Shown here: positions 31,112 to 43,800 of the stretch, one piece after another
How positions within the stretch are numbered: position 1 is the first letter of the stretch
Layout: each line of letters begins with the position of its first letter
Assembly: GCA_026419775.2 (NCBI GenBank)
Contig: JAOPGA020001209.1
Location: 22,126-86,125 of the forward strand
Direction: 5' to 3'
DNA: 64,000 bases
DNA from: Acrasis kona
Taxonomy: Eukaryota; Heterolobosea; Eutetramitea; Acrasida; Acrasidae
The notes under the pieces: model-generated
Databases searched by the model: none
Seen by the model: the letters and a program-made list of their open reading frames with translations, nothing else
Told to the model about the DNA's origin: nothing
Position numbers and translations under genes: made by a program

Positions 31112-34100
31112 ATGGAACAGGACATCCCAACTTATAGAAATAGCCTCACTATAGAGGGAAAACCTCAATATAGAAGCACCGGTCTTGAATTCAACTCATC
31201 CACCAAACACGCTATGCGCATTGTTAGTAGATCACAACTTGGTCATTTCTTACGTGTTAATAGTTCTATATGGATTCACTATCTAGTATATACTACACAA
31301 TAAAGGGAAAAACAAGAGAAACGGGGTGGAATTTAAAGACAATACATAATCCGGATTCTCCTTCACAACCAACACCGGAGGAACAACGCCCCCTTTTAAA
31401 TGTTATAGACAGTATTCTTTTGGATGTTCAAAAGTGCAATGGGGATGAATTCTATCAGATGTGGAGGTTTGTTGACATTGTGGCTCTTGGCACTAACATT
31501 TCAGGGACGATTGTATAAGGTACTTGCTACCACTTAAAATGTCTTGTGAGCAAGAAAATGAATTAGTTAGAAAGTATGTTCTTGAATGTGTACAGAAACT
31601 TGTTGCGTACGGATTTATCGAAAACACAGACAAGGAAAGTTCAGAACCTAGCATCTTTACATTAAAAGAGTTTGAGAGTTCGACTCCTATTCAATTATTG
31701 GATAAACTGCGGCACATTAATCACTCTCGGACGAGTCCAAAGCAAAAACAATCCTACTCCATAGACCTGATCGCTCTCATTACGTGCAGCTGCTACTCCA
31801 AATCATTTCCAATATTTAACGAAACCATACAAACCATCTCGACCATTTTAATGTACGTTTTTGATTTGAAGGATTGGCACTACGTAGCGTTCCTCAACGC
31901 CTGCTTTGACATTTTAATCACATCAAAACAAGCATCCATGCAGAACAAGTCACTTTTTAAAAACCAAGCATTAAACCCAGAACTTACCATTCATCATTCC
32001 ACACAAACCATTTCGCAACTCAACTCTCGTATCTTTTCCAATCTGGACGCCTTTAGTGGTTCTTCGCGCCGACAACAATCATCCGACTTTGATTTGGACG
32101 AAATGAATCATGGACAAGATGAATTGATTTTGGATTCCAACAACTCTCCACAACCAATTATCATTCGTAGGTACGTTCCCTTCAATATAAAGACGATGCG
32201 TAGATCATCCATTCACAACGTGTCAAAAAACACATCAACACAATCAACACCATCTCTACCAACATTACCAACAACAACAACAACGGAGAAGGAAGAACCA
32301 TCGCTCGAACACATTAAAACAGCAAGTGATGTTGATGCATCATTGAACATCACAACCCCCATTACAATTTCACCCAATCATCAAAAAACACCATCGACCG
32401 ACACCAGCATGAGCAGTTCATTTTTAAATTTATTCATCCCTCGTAAAAAAAGATCACAAGCATCAATTGTGCCATCTCCGACCGTGGTCAACCAACAAAT
32501 TGCATTACAAACAGGATCAGAATCAATCAAATCAAGACAAAAGTCACCCAGTAACGAATACAACGGAACCGATTCGCCGACGCCACACAAGATTACAACT
32601 TGCTTTGATTTTGAAATTACTGCCAACCACATTGTAACCAAATTCGGAGAATTGAGCAGCGATCGAGTGGAACAAGAATCAATCAGCATCATTTCCAAAT
32701 TATGTAAATTTTGTTTGAAGCCCATTTCAACGAAAGCATTTGATTCTGTAGGATTGGCAACTCGTCAATCTTCGTTACAAATTTTACAATCCATCATCAA
32801 ATGCATGGGGACCAATCGAGATTTACAATACATGGAACAATTGACGAGCATGTTGTTCGAAGCGATCATTTCAAACGGCATCGTTTCATCTCCTCCAGTT
32901 TTTGATGCATGCGTCGAATTGTACGAATGCGTGAAATTCAAATTTGCAAGCATTTGGAGAATTGAATGTGCACATGTATTGACAAGAGTTCTACTTCCCA
33001 TCATGAGCAGTTCATATTCTACGTATCACCAAAAAAATGTAATTTTGAACAATTTGGAAAAGATTATATTCAATCAAGATTCGATGGAAATTTATCGACA
33101 ATATCGCGATTGTAACCAAAATGTGTTGGTTGAGATTGTTAATCATTTGAACATTTTATTCGAATCGAGTTCGTCACATTCCACATTTCGAATCAAATGT
33201 ATTGATTTGATATTTAGAATTAGTCGATCCATTTGCGAGAGTTTACGATTCGAAACGGATCGATTATCCGTTACAACAGGCGACAAGAACATTGATCGAC
33301 TCATCATTTCAAAGTGTACAAAAAGAAGTAAATTAAATCACCAAGATGAAGATTTACAACAAATTACAAAAATGAACATTGATGACATTGATTTGATAAG
33401 AGATGATGAAAGCAATGACGACGACGAAAATAATGATCAGGATGTTTATGATGCTCGTAAAATATTTAATTTGGAATGTGAAGAATTGATCAAGAATGCC
33501 ATTTGTGATTTGAACGGAATCAACGTGAATAAAGAATCACAAGTCATGGCCACCATATCAGCTGATATCTGGGACGAAGATCAAGATTCCATTCCGACAT
33601 CTTCTTCCCATTTACAAAAAAATGACGAAGATGACGACGAATTAGATTTTATAATCGATGCTTATTTTTCCACATTTGATAATTTGTTACATTCGTTATC
33701 AACGTGCTTGGAATCACATTCACATTCGTCACCCAATCAACATCAATTCAGTTCAAATGCATTAGCATGTATTGAAAATTTATCAAATGTTGCCATTCGA
33801 TTCATGGATTCCAAATCTTATTCAAAAATAATCAAAGCTCTATGTGGGAATTGTGGATTGATGGATCAACAACAACAATCAATGGCGAACGATTCTAGTT
33901 TGTCGTTAGCGACACAAAACTCTGAATCGAGCGCCTCGATCGCAGCCACTAGTTCCTCCACCAGCATTTTGACATCTTTACAAAATTTATTAACATTTAA
34001 TAATTCGATTGAGAATTTAAATTCAAATCCAACGCCTACAATGAGTGGTACTTCGTTATTGACGAATTCGATTCAAAATTTGTCGATCCCTCAAATGGAT

Positions 34101-36587
34101 TGTATCAAATTACTAATGAGATTAATATCTCTCAAACCAGATTTGTTAGATTCTGAATCATGGATGAGTTTTACGTTATGTTTCATTTGTTCCAAATGTG
34201 ATCCATTAATCAATTTTCAATCTCAAATTGATAGTGTATTTTTATCATCTACTAGCTTTAAGAGCGATTCCTTCTTGTTGTTAATGAAGGGACTATGTGA
34301 TGCAGATTCGATCCATTTGAACAAATTTCAATCTTCATCTGATTCGAGAGCATGTATCGATAGAATCTTGGAAGTTGTTTTTTTCAACATGATGAGACCA
34401 CATGATTGTTTATTGAACATGTGGTCCATATTCGGAAATCACCTGGTCAACTTACTTTACAAATCAAAATCAAATCAAGAATTCATCATTGATACAATAC
34501 GTCATTTACTAAACACATTCATCGATCACATTCCAGATTCATCCGATCGCATTTTATACCCACTGGTTGACTGTTTCAAAAGGAGCGGATCTAAATGTAA
34601 TCTTCGAGAATTACTAATCAATAACGTAATGGGACCCATCATCATGCGAAAGAAGAATACGTTAAAGGTGGGTTGGAAATCCATTTTGGATTCCATTTCA
34701 ACATGTGTGAAATTTGCAAATACGACCGATGTGATTTCGGAATATTTGTTCGATGAGTATATATCGCCCACCATCATCAACGCAAATACTTGTAAGGACA
34801 TGTTTCAATTTGGATGTTTTTCAAATTTGGTCAAATGCTTATCGTCATTTGCAAATCGACAGAGTCAAGGTCCAATCTCAAACATTGCAGTGGAGTACAT
34901 CGTCATGTGCGCTCAGAACATTGCAATGAATCGTATACAAGGACTAACTCATGACCGTGGCGATGAATGGAAATTAATTTGTGATGCAATGTGTGAAATT
35001 GCATGTGATGCGATGGACCATCACATTCGTCATTTTGCATTAGATAGCATGAATAACATTTTACGACAGCATTGTGTCGGTAAGCAATCGCCAGAGTGGT
35101 GGGATGATTTATTTGGAAATTGCATTTTTCCAATCATGTCGAATGTGATTGAAAGAGAATGCGATAACAACATTATCATGGTGAGCGAATCATCCACGAA
35201 GATCACCGATGATGTGCATAGATGTGCAGCGTTGCTCACTGAATGGGTCGGCGTCACGATGCCTCACATGTGTAGCGTGGTGGTCAACTTGGCATCCGAC
35301 ACGTTAGTTGACCATGAGGGATATGTATTGTTGGTGAATATGATCGGCGACATGTTTGCTCACAGCAGCAGTGATAATTGTAATGGTCAACTTGGCAGGC
35401 GCGTAATCTTTAATCACAAATTAGCAGAGATGGGTAGAGATTTGATCGTCAATTTGATGAAAAGAGACGACATGACCCAAGATAAGTGGTGCACGTTGAG
35501 AGATCGCATTCGTGATTTGATTCTGGTTGACACCAATGCACCCAGTCACATCTCCAACCAGAGATTTAACGTCGATGTCGATGTTTTTGATGTCGAGTAT
35601 AAAGTTCACATTTGTTTGATCCATCTTGTTGATTTGATGGTGACTAATTTTTGTTGCATCGAAAAAACATTAAAAATAAAGATGGACCTAAATGATGTAA
35701 AAATGTTCTTAGAAATTGTTTGGTCTTCTTATTCGAATGCTCACGAATTGCATCAAGATTTATTGAGCGCTCAATTAAGAGAGACTAGAAGAGTTTCCAA
35801 ACGTTACAATCGTATGGTTCATTTGAGACCAAGATTGATAAGGCACGAAAGTGCTACGTTGACTGTTTATTTGAAAATGTTGTTTAGCATGTTGACTTGT
35901 AGTGATGAGTTGGCAGTCAAGACGTCCATAAAGATTTTATTGCCGTTGAGCCGAGATTTGATTGATGCTTACCTTAATGGGATCGGAGAAAAAATATCTT
36001 TGCCGGATCAACTCGGGGTTCAAGCTGTCCAAAATATAGATAATCGACTCAAAATTGATTTGAATCTTTTAGAAAAGGTCAATCATGACGGAGGAGAAGA
36101 CGACGATGACGATGTGGTGGTTAGGTTGGATACAAAGATCGGAACCATAAGTAGAGACTTGATTAGAGTGTTATCGCCTCAAGATGAAGACGAAGAGTCG
36201 ATCCCATCACCACGTGTCCATTCACCTCACAGGAGAAGTGTTACACAGTTGGAGACTTTTGAGAGGCCTACGGATGACACATCACAACGGGTCAAGACCT
36301 CTCAGAAGAGGAGGAGAAGTATACAGTTGGAGAATGTTAGAAGTTCGTCTCAATCAAATGCTGCCTTCTTGATGGAACATATGGAACAAGATGTAAAAAT
36401 GAATAAGGAGATGGTGGGTATTGTTAGTTTGCTGTTGAATGAGTTTTTGAAAATGGAGAAAGATGTGTTTGATGTGTTTATGGAACATATTTATGATTCG
36501 CTGATTGATTTGGTTTTAAGTGATACAATTCGGATTAGAGAACCTTTGCGTGCTATAATAGTGAGAAGACGAAAAAGTCATGTATAA
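31112..36587 (+). CDS. BIG/MON2-family giant protein without visible Sec7 domain
   Basis: About 1,800 aa over three exons: the first ends with MRI before GTTAGT (about 31228), the second with MWR before GTTTGT (about 31466), and the third runs to 36587. Domain order follows the large Arf-GEF family. A DCB-like region opens exon 3 (RYLLPLKMSCEQEN, YVLECVQKLVAYGFI). A HUS-like region follows (CKFCLKPIST, NGIVSSPPVFDACVEL, IYRQYRDC). HDS-like helices come later, such as KVGWKSILDSISTCVKFA and NLVKCLSSFA. No Sec7 catalytic motif was found where it belongs, between the HUS and HDS1 regions; only an acidic linker sits there. MON2/Ysl2 has the same layout without Sec7, so a MON2-like trans-Golgi scaffold is the best guess. 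Confidence 0.7.
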
Positions 36588-36633
36588 AAAAGTACTTTGT
36601 TAAATTATAAAGATTTGTTCTTAATGAGTGCGT

Positions 36634-37222
36634 TTATTTTAGTTCTGTTAGTTGCTCAATGATTTTATCGGCTCCTGTGTTCTTGAAGTCTCCTGGAGAA
36701 TCCTCAACATTGAGAGCTACTACTTTACCATCATCGACGATCATGGAGAAACGTTTTGATCTTGGGCCAAGTCCAGCATTTGTCAAGTCAATGTTTAGAT
36801 CGATACTTTTAACAAACTGTCCAGAGGGATCAGCCAAAAACAACACATCTTCTGATTCCTTTGCGACTTGATCTTGCCATGCTTTCATCACAAAAGCGTC
36901 GTTTACGCTGACGCATGCAACGTCAGTGATACCGTGTTTACCTTTGAGGTCCTTTGCTTTTTCCAAAAAAGATGGTACATGCTTGTTTGTGCAAACGGGA
37001 GTGAAAGCGCCTATAATCATTAATACATTATTGAAGAAAATTAATACCTGGAATTCCAAACAAGACAACTTTCTTTCCTTTTGCGAACAAATCTGAAGTG
37101 GTCACTTTGTTGCGTTGTGTATCGTACATAGTTATTGGTTCAGTTGGTACTACATTGGGGAAGGTTGTTGAGTATCTTGCAATTGAGAAGATTGCACGGT
37201 TGGAGGCTAGTTGACGGATCAT
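36634..37222 (-). CDS. PRDX5: Mitochondrial peroxiredoxin 5
   Basis: An atypical 2-Cys peroxiredoxin that reduces hydrogen peroxide and alkyl hydroperoxides. The peroxidatic Cys lies in GAFTPVCTNKHVP, and DLTNAGLGPRSKRFSMIVDDG is a family hallmark. One intron of about 40 nt interrupts the codon series at GIPG/AFTPVC. The first 20 residues (MIRQLASNRAIFSIARYSTT) are basic and hydroxylated, a good mitochondrial presequence. Its start codon faces that of the next small gene across 27 bp. Confidence 0.92.
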
Positions 37223-37249
37223 TGTATCAAGTTTGCTGTTACAATAAAA

Positions 37250-37519
37250 ATGGATTGCTGCAATGTGTTCATGTTATGGCGTGCAAGAAGTGCCGTGAAC
37301 GAGCAGGTTAGCCTCGTGCAAGACACTTTTAAAGAAGAAGAAAAGAGAGAACCAGGAACATTCGAAAAAATTGAAGATTGGTGGTATGAGTCGGAGACGA
37401 GGAAGAAGAAGGAAAAGAAAGAACAGGCATTGGAAAGAAGTCGTGAGAATAGAGAAAGGATAAGACAAAAATATAATTATAAAAAAAAAGAGAAATCCTC
37501 TGGGTGTACACAACAATAA
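37250..37519 (+). CDS. Small charged protein, 89 aa, unknown
   Basis: An ATG at 37250 opens an 89-codon frame. The N-terminus is Cys-containing and hydrophobic (MDCCNVFMLWRARSAVNEQV). The rest is very rich in Lys, Glu and Arg, with WWYESETRKKKEKKEQALE, and is probably a long helix. It might be a mitochondrial assembly factor or an RNA-binding tail protein, but nothing is recognised. It is divergent from peroxiredoxin 5, with which it must share promoter DNA. Confidence 0.55.
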   Translation: MDCCNVFMLWRARSAVNEQVSLVQDTFKEEEKREPGTFEKIEDWWYESETRKKKEKKEQALERSRENRERIRQKYNYKKKEKSSGCTQQ

Positions 37520-37670
37520 AAACACTTGTACATACACGAATAGATTTGCTATAAACTTTTAAATTACTCGAGGTGATCCTTTAGGCAGTTCAAAGATAAA
37601 TTTTTGTAATGAATCGTTGACCTGATTGGCCAACTTTTTCCGATTAAAAAATACTTGTTCTCACCGTGAA

Positions 37671-38593
37671 ATGGTTATTGGTAAAGGGGTACGTTGAATT
37701 TGTGTTGTAGTGTATACTGAATAAAAAAAGGCACTATTAGTTACAGGAGCTGTTTTAGGTACAGGTATTCTCGGTGCTAAAATTGCACACGCAAGCGAAG
37801 ACCACGCACACCCACCTCACTACCCATGGAACCACAATGGAGCTGCGGAATCATTTGATGCCAAAAGGTATTAAAGAAAACAACAGTGAATTTACTTTAT
37901 TTTAGCATTCGTCGTGGATACCAAGTTTACAGAGAAGTTTGCAGCGCATGTCATGGTATGGAATATGTTGCCTTCCGTCATTTAGGTGAAATTGCTTTCA
38001 CTGCCAAGGAAGTCAAGCGATATGCAGACGAGACTGAAGTATGGACCGAACCAGATGAAAACAACGAAATCCACAAGAGACCCGCCAAATCATTTGATTA
38101 CTTCCCATCTCCTTATAGAAACAAACTTGAGGCACGTGCTGCCAACGGTGGTGCTCTACCACCAGATCTATCAGGTATCGTCAAAGCCCGTCCAGGAGGA
38201 GAAGATTATGTTTTCGCATTGTTGACTGGTTATGATAACCCACCCGCAGGTGTTGAATTGCGTGAAGGCCTCTACTACAACCCATACTTCCCAGGAGGAG
38301 CTATTGGTATGGCACCACCATTGGCCGACGGAAGTGTCGACTTTGTAGACGGAACACCCGCCACCTTGTCACAAATGGCAAAGGACGTAAGCACATTTTT
38401 GGCATGGACATCAAGTGAGTGATTTTTAAAATATACTTTTTTAACTATTGTTATAGGAATGGAACAAGATACACGTAAACAATTTGGTATTAAGGCTACT
38501 GTAGGAACAGTCATTGTTGCCGCTGCTGCATGGTACTGGAAGAGATTTAAGTGGTCCACCGTCAAGAATGCACGTATCCACTACAGAGATTAA
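37671..38593 (+). CDS. CYC1: Cytochrome c1
   Basis: The heme c subunit of respiratory complex III. Four exons (37671-37680, 37747-37867, 37906-38414, 38457-38593) give 258 aa. CSACH is a canonical two-Cys heme site, unlike the single-Cys type of Euglenozoa. [32 protein letters not shown] and [10 protein letters not shown] are family blocks. The axial Met is in IGMAPPL. A C-terminal anchor ([17 protein letters not shown]) ends the protein. The N-terminus is only about 45 residues before the heme domain, with one hydrophobic segment and no typical bipartite presequence. The 10-nt first exon is inferred from frame. Confidence 0.93.
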
Positions 38594-38776
38594 GGTTATT
38601 ATAAAAAAACGAGACACACTCGTCATTAAGGGAACTCGTAAAATGCTGCTTTTAAAATTCCGTTCTTTTTTTCTTGTTTTGTCTGTTCGTTTTGTGTCAA
38701 TTTTATTATAATGCTCAACTATAATTTGTCTGGCGGTAAATAAAATCGTTTAGGTTGTTAGAGCAGAAAATAAATT

Positions 38777-39750
38777 ATGAACAAAGAAAACATTTACACA
38801 CCCAGCAATGTATACCAGCCCATACGTGTGAGTGGCACCACAAAGCAGTTCGCTGCTAACATCAATCCTGTCACGAAACAGGAGGTTGTTAAACAGCAAC
38901 CAGTTAAAATACAGGAGAAGAAAAGATGGAAATTGGATGACTTTGAGATTGGGAGGCCGTTAGGAAGGGGCAAATTTGGTTCTGTTTACATGGCAAGAGA
39001 GAAGGAGACTAAATACATTGTAGCATTAAAGGTTCTAGAAAAGAACGAATTAAAGAAAAACAACGTGGAGCACCAGCTTAGACGTGAGATTGAAATACAA
39101 TCTCACCTACGACACAAACACATCCTGAGGATGTATGCTTACTTCTACGATGCTGAGAAGGTGTATATTATTTTGGAGTATGCTGCGAATGGAGAGCTGT
39201 ACAAAAAGCTACAGGAGGAGAAGACCTTTGACGAGATCCAGGCCGCCAAATATATAGAATCATTAGCAAAAGCACTAAAGTACTGTCATGAGAAGGATGT
39301 CATCCATCGTGACATCAAACCAGGTAAGAAACCGTGATTACACTTATTTAACATTATTCAGAGAATTTATTATTGGATAAAAATAATGAGGTCAAGATTG
39401 CGGACTTTGGGTGGAGTGTTCATGCACCAAACACACGCCGTCTAACTTTATGTGGTACTATGGATTATTTACCCCCGGAAATGATTGAAGGGAAAGAGCA
39501 TGACAAGGGAGTCGACATTTGGTGCTTAGGAGTGTTATGTTACGAGTTTCTTGTTGGCCACCCTCCATTTATGGCTGAGCGCAGCGACGAGACCTTTAGA
39601 AGAATAGTGAACGTTGAATTGACATTTCCAAATCATGTTTCAAGGGACGCCAGGAATCTAATTACACGTTTGTTGGTGAAGGATAGCTCAAAGAGATTGG
39701 ATCTCAATGGGATTTTGAATCACCCATGGATAGTAGGTTCTGGATTATAG
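38777..39750 (+). CDS. Aurora kinase
   Basis: A mitotic Ser/Thr kinase. Two exons (38777-39323 and 39362-39750) join inside HRDIKPENLLLD. Kinase motifs: [21 protein letters not shown], and the Aurora-specific run [21 protein letters not shown] followed by [11 protein letters not shown], with the activating Thr in RLTLCGT. The N-terminal 60 residues are basic with a KEN box near the start (MNKEN), a possible APC/C degradation signal. Only one Aurora is in this window, so it cannot be assigned to A or B type. Confidence 0.95.
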
Positions 39751-39901
39751 GAATAAACCCGCTCTGTAATTTACAAACTGACTTACAAATGTGTCTTGTC
39801 GCTTCAATTTTAGAAAGTAGATAACGCTTTTAAAAAGTATTTTAGGCACGAACGACAATTTTATATTGAATACTCCGTAAAATTAGGGTATCCCAGCATA
39901 A

Positions 39902-40862
39902 ATGACGTTTTATTTGGTTATTGATAACCTGCGGCACATGAAATTCATCACTCTTCAAATTTTTCCGGCTATAAAAACAACAAGAAAGCCGATGAACAAT
40001 CCACACGACGCAAACGAGTTTATAAAGAAAACGCAGGGTCATAGTCCAGAAATTAAAAGAGAGGCCAACTGGGCTTCCTATGACGAACATTCACATAGTA
40101 ATCACACCATTCCACAATACAGTCACGCACATGGCGACTACACAAGTCCGACGTCGATAACAAGTTCTTTCGGTGAAAATCCCCCGCGAGATATATTAAA
40201 TGATGTCATGCAAAGGGACCACATGATGGGTCGCTATGCAACATTACAGGGCAGTTATTCCCAACCCATACAGATGACGCACAATACAGTATTCAACTAT
40301 CTAGAGCCACACGTCGCGGTCGAACCACCAAGGCTACCAAAAATACAATTCTACAACGAACTTAGCGATCATGCAGCAGTGCAACCCACTAGCGAGACAC
40401 CCCAAGAAGTAACCGTGTCTTCGGTGGAAAAGGTAAAAAAAAGAAAGGTAGAAGATAAGAAGGGCCTCGTATTTAAAGGTTTCGCTCTACAACCTGACAG
40501 CAAAAAAATCAAGTTTGTTAACGACGAAAAACTAAAGGAAGGCAAAAATGGTAAGTCCATTACACGCTGCGAACAGCACAACTCAACATTTATAGATGGA
40601 GCTTGGAGCGAGATGGAACATGCTTCCTTTTTAGAGGGACTAGATAAATGCGGAATAGGACAGTGGCGAGGAATCGCAGAAAACCATGTAAAAACACGAA
40701 CACGAACACAAGTAGCCAGTCATGCACAAGTAAGCACGTTTCAAAAAAAAACATTCTTACATTTAGAAATTTTTAAAAAAACAAGGTTACCAATACAAGA
40801 CAACAACAACAACAACCCCCACAAGTCAAGACAATATCAAGAACCATTCACCAACACAATAA
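39902..40862 (+). CDS. SHAQK-type Myb transcription factor
   Basis: Exon 1 (39902-40729) and exon 2 (40767-40862) join so that SHAQ is followed by KFLKKQG, completing the SHAQKF signature of one-repeat Myb proteins. The Myb helix bundle lies just before it (GAWSEMEHASFLEGLDKCGIGQWRGIAENHVKTR, given here in part as motif). The first 200 residues are low complexity with an NLS-like KKRKVEDKK. The start could also be the later ATG giving MNNPHDANEF. This class is common in plants and amoebae. Its stop lies 37 bp from that of the Snu114 gene. Confidence 0.82.
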
Positions 40863-40899
40863 CAACAATACATCATGTAAAATTAAAAAAACATTTTAA

Positions 40900-43800
40900 T
40901 CACAAATAAGCCCTAAATGATTCCTCCATGTCATCCATGGCCAAGCTCTGACTAGCAACCGTCAACAACAGCGGGTCGTCGAAATACTTTCCGATCGACA
41001 CGTCCTCGCTCAATCCCTTCCTCCGTCTCGTCTTGACCATAAACTCTCTAGCAAGATACTGCGGAGGAGCAGGTTCCAACGGTCTCAACACGATGCTCTT
41101 ATCCAGCGGATCGCCAGGCACGACGCTCCAATGATGAAACACGCTCATGCAGAATGCATTTCCCTGCGTGCTGCTCCTGATATCAGTCTCCAATCCAAAC
41201 GAATCAATCACCGGCACAAAGGCCTTGATCACGTAGAGAGGACTTCCTGGCTTCGGTAAATCCTCGGTCACGTGACCTCTCCTTCTCTCCAGCACTGCAT
41301 AAATGACCTTGACGCAATCCAATGGCGTTTGAATCTCCACGTGGTAGACCGGCTCCATGATCCTCGGCGTGGCCGTCAGGAAGGAAGAGTAGGCCACTCT
41401 GCGCGCGGTGGGAATGATCTGTCCACTTCCGCGATGAATGGGCAGATCGGATGCATCCACATTTAATAATTTAAATTTCACATTTCGAATGGGTTCGTCG
41501 CACAACGGACCCTCTCTCACTCCCCATCGGAATCCTTGAATGATGCTGTCCTTGATTTGATTCAGACGATTGATGCCATCGGAATCTTTCGTGAACGTTT
41601 CGTCCAATAACACGTTGGGACCATGCGTTGGTTCTGGTCCGAATGCCCATACGGATTGACTCGCCAACATGTCCCATTCATATTTGGCAAAGAATTTGAA
41701 TTTCCTTTTTAGGTCCCAATCGAGATTACAAAAATTATTTTCCAAATCTTGAGCCAATCCCCTTTCTAATGGCTCACAAATCATTGTTAATTTGTTGTGT
41801 TTGTTGGGCGTTTGAGCGAAGCACTTGATGCTGCTCTCCGTTACCGTCTCGCTGAAGCACACGACTGGATCGGCAACTTTGATTTCCAAATCGCCATACA
41901 ATTTGCGCAAATCATGAAGCGCGCTGTCCATGTACAACTCGCCCGTTCCCATGATGATGTGCTCTCCGCTCTCCTCTACTCTGGTGGTCAGCAACGGATA
42001 GCTCTTGTGAATGCGTCGCAATCCTTCCAACATTTTGGGCAATTCGGATGGATTCAAGGGTTCGACTGCAATCTTGACGCAACTCATCGTGTTGAATTTG
42101 AGCGGTTTGAAAATGTACAAATCGTCGTCGTGATTGTTGGTCGACTGGTTGTGATGGGAGGTGATGGTTGCTGTTTTGATAATGTTGGAATCGATTCCAG
42201 AGATCAAAACCCAATTGCCGGCTGGAACTGATTGTAGTGGAACTCTGTAGCGGGAATTGTATTGGTTGAGTTCGGAGATTTGTCTGATGCACATGTCTTC
42301 TTCGTCGTCCATGGTGTAACCTTCTCCTAACACTTTTACTTTATCTGTGTTTTTGACCGTACCGCTCATGACGCGTCCCAAGGCCTCGAATTGTGTCAAA
42401 TCTACGCTGTGATATAATTTGGTGATCATGATCATGAGTTGACCATCGGGTCTGCATGATTTCATGTGTAATGCAATGTTGGAATCTTGTGGGCCAGTGT
42501 ATGTCGTTTCCACCTTGTTTGCATTCCCTCCGTTGATTGGTGATGGGATGAATTTTGAAATCATGTCCACGAGACCTCTTGGTTGGCGCCCAAAGAATCG
42601 TTGTAAGATGGTCTTCATTAATGGTTTAATGTCCAATGAAAGTTCTTGTTTGCTTAATTTGATTCCAATCTTTTTCAAAGTGACTTGTAGTTCATCGACG
42701 TCTTGTCCTACTGTGTGGCTGTATATTTTGTAAAGTGGTTCCAATATGAACTCTACGAAACTTCTTGACGATGATTCATGGGTTGGTGTTTTTGAAAATG
42801 TTCCTTGTTCTGGGTCATGGTATAGGTCGCCCCATAAACGTCTTGCGAAATCTCTGTAATCGATTTTTGACCCCAAGTGACGTTGATAGTCGGTGTAGAT
42901 TTTTGCAAAGGATTGTAAGGAGAAGGACCAGCCGAATAAAGTACTTGCGAACACGACGTTGCCGACCTCTGGTGAGAGTTTTCTTGGTTTGTATGCTGAG
43001 GCGTCCGTTTCTTGGGTGCCTAGCGTGGATCCATAGTAACTGTTCATAATGTTGTTGATCTCATTGATGGTGTGACGTAGTTTATAGTAGGCGTCGTTGG
43101 GTGGAAGTTTTAATTCAAGAATCAAGCGATCTACTTTGTTGATGATTAGTACAATGGGAAGTCTTTCTTGTATAGCATGTTGAACTAATCTTTCAGTTTG
43201 TATCAAGACACCTTCCAATGCGTCGACAACCAAAACAACACCATCGGATAAACGATAAGAAGCTGTGACTTCGTCAGAGAAGTTCACATGTCCAGGAGTG
43301 TCCATCATGTTTATTAAAAATGATTTCTCTGACATGTCTTGAAGTAGAAGGCTCATGGGTTTTGCTTTTAATGTGATTCCTCTGTGTCTTTCGTCGAAAC
43401 GTGTATCTGTGTAACGGAGTTCATAATTAGGATCCAAATGAGAATATGCAGAGTGAGTTGCGCTGACCAACATGTCTACTAGTGATGTTTTGCCGTGGTG
43501 TAAGTGTCCTACAATACTAATGTTACGAATCAGCTCTGGGCATTCCATCGCAGAATTTTGATAATCTCGTGAATAATTAAGTTCCGGGATATCATCCTCT
43601 TGAATGTCGAACTTCTTAACGGTAATGCGCTTAATAATTGGCTCTTGAAGGGTTTGTGCGTCCTCATCTTCGACAAGCGTTTCAATATCTTTACCATAAA
43701 CGTCCTCGGCAGAAGCGTAGTAATCCTTGTCCTCGTGCAACACAATTTCTGAGGGTTTGTTGATAGATGCTACTCTCAATAGCGCATTACTAGATTCATG

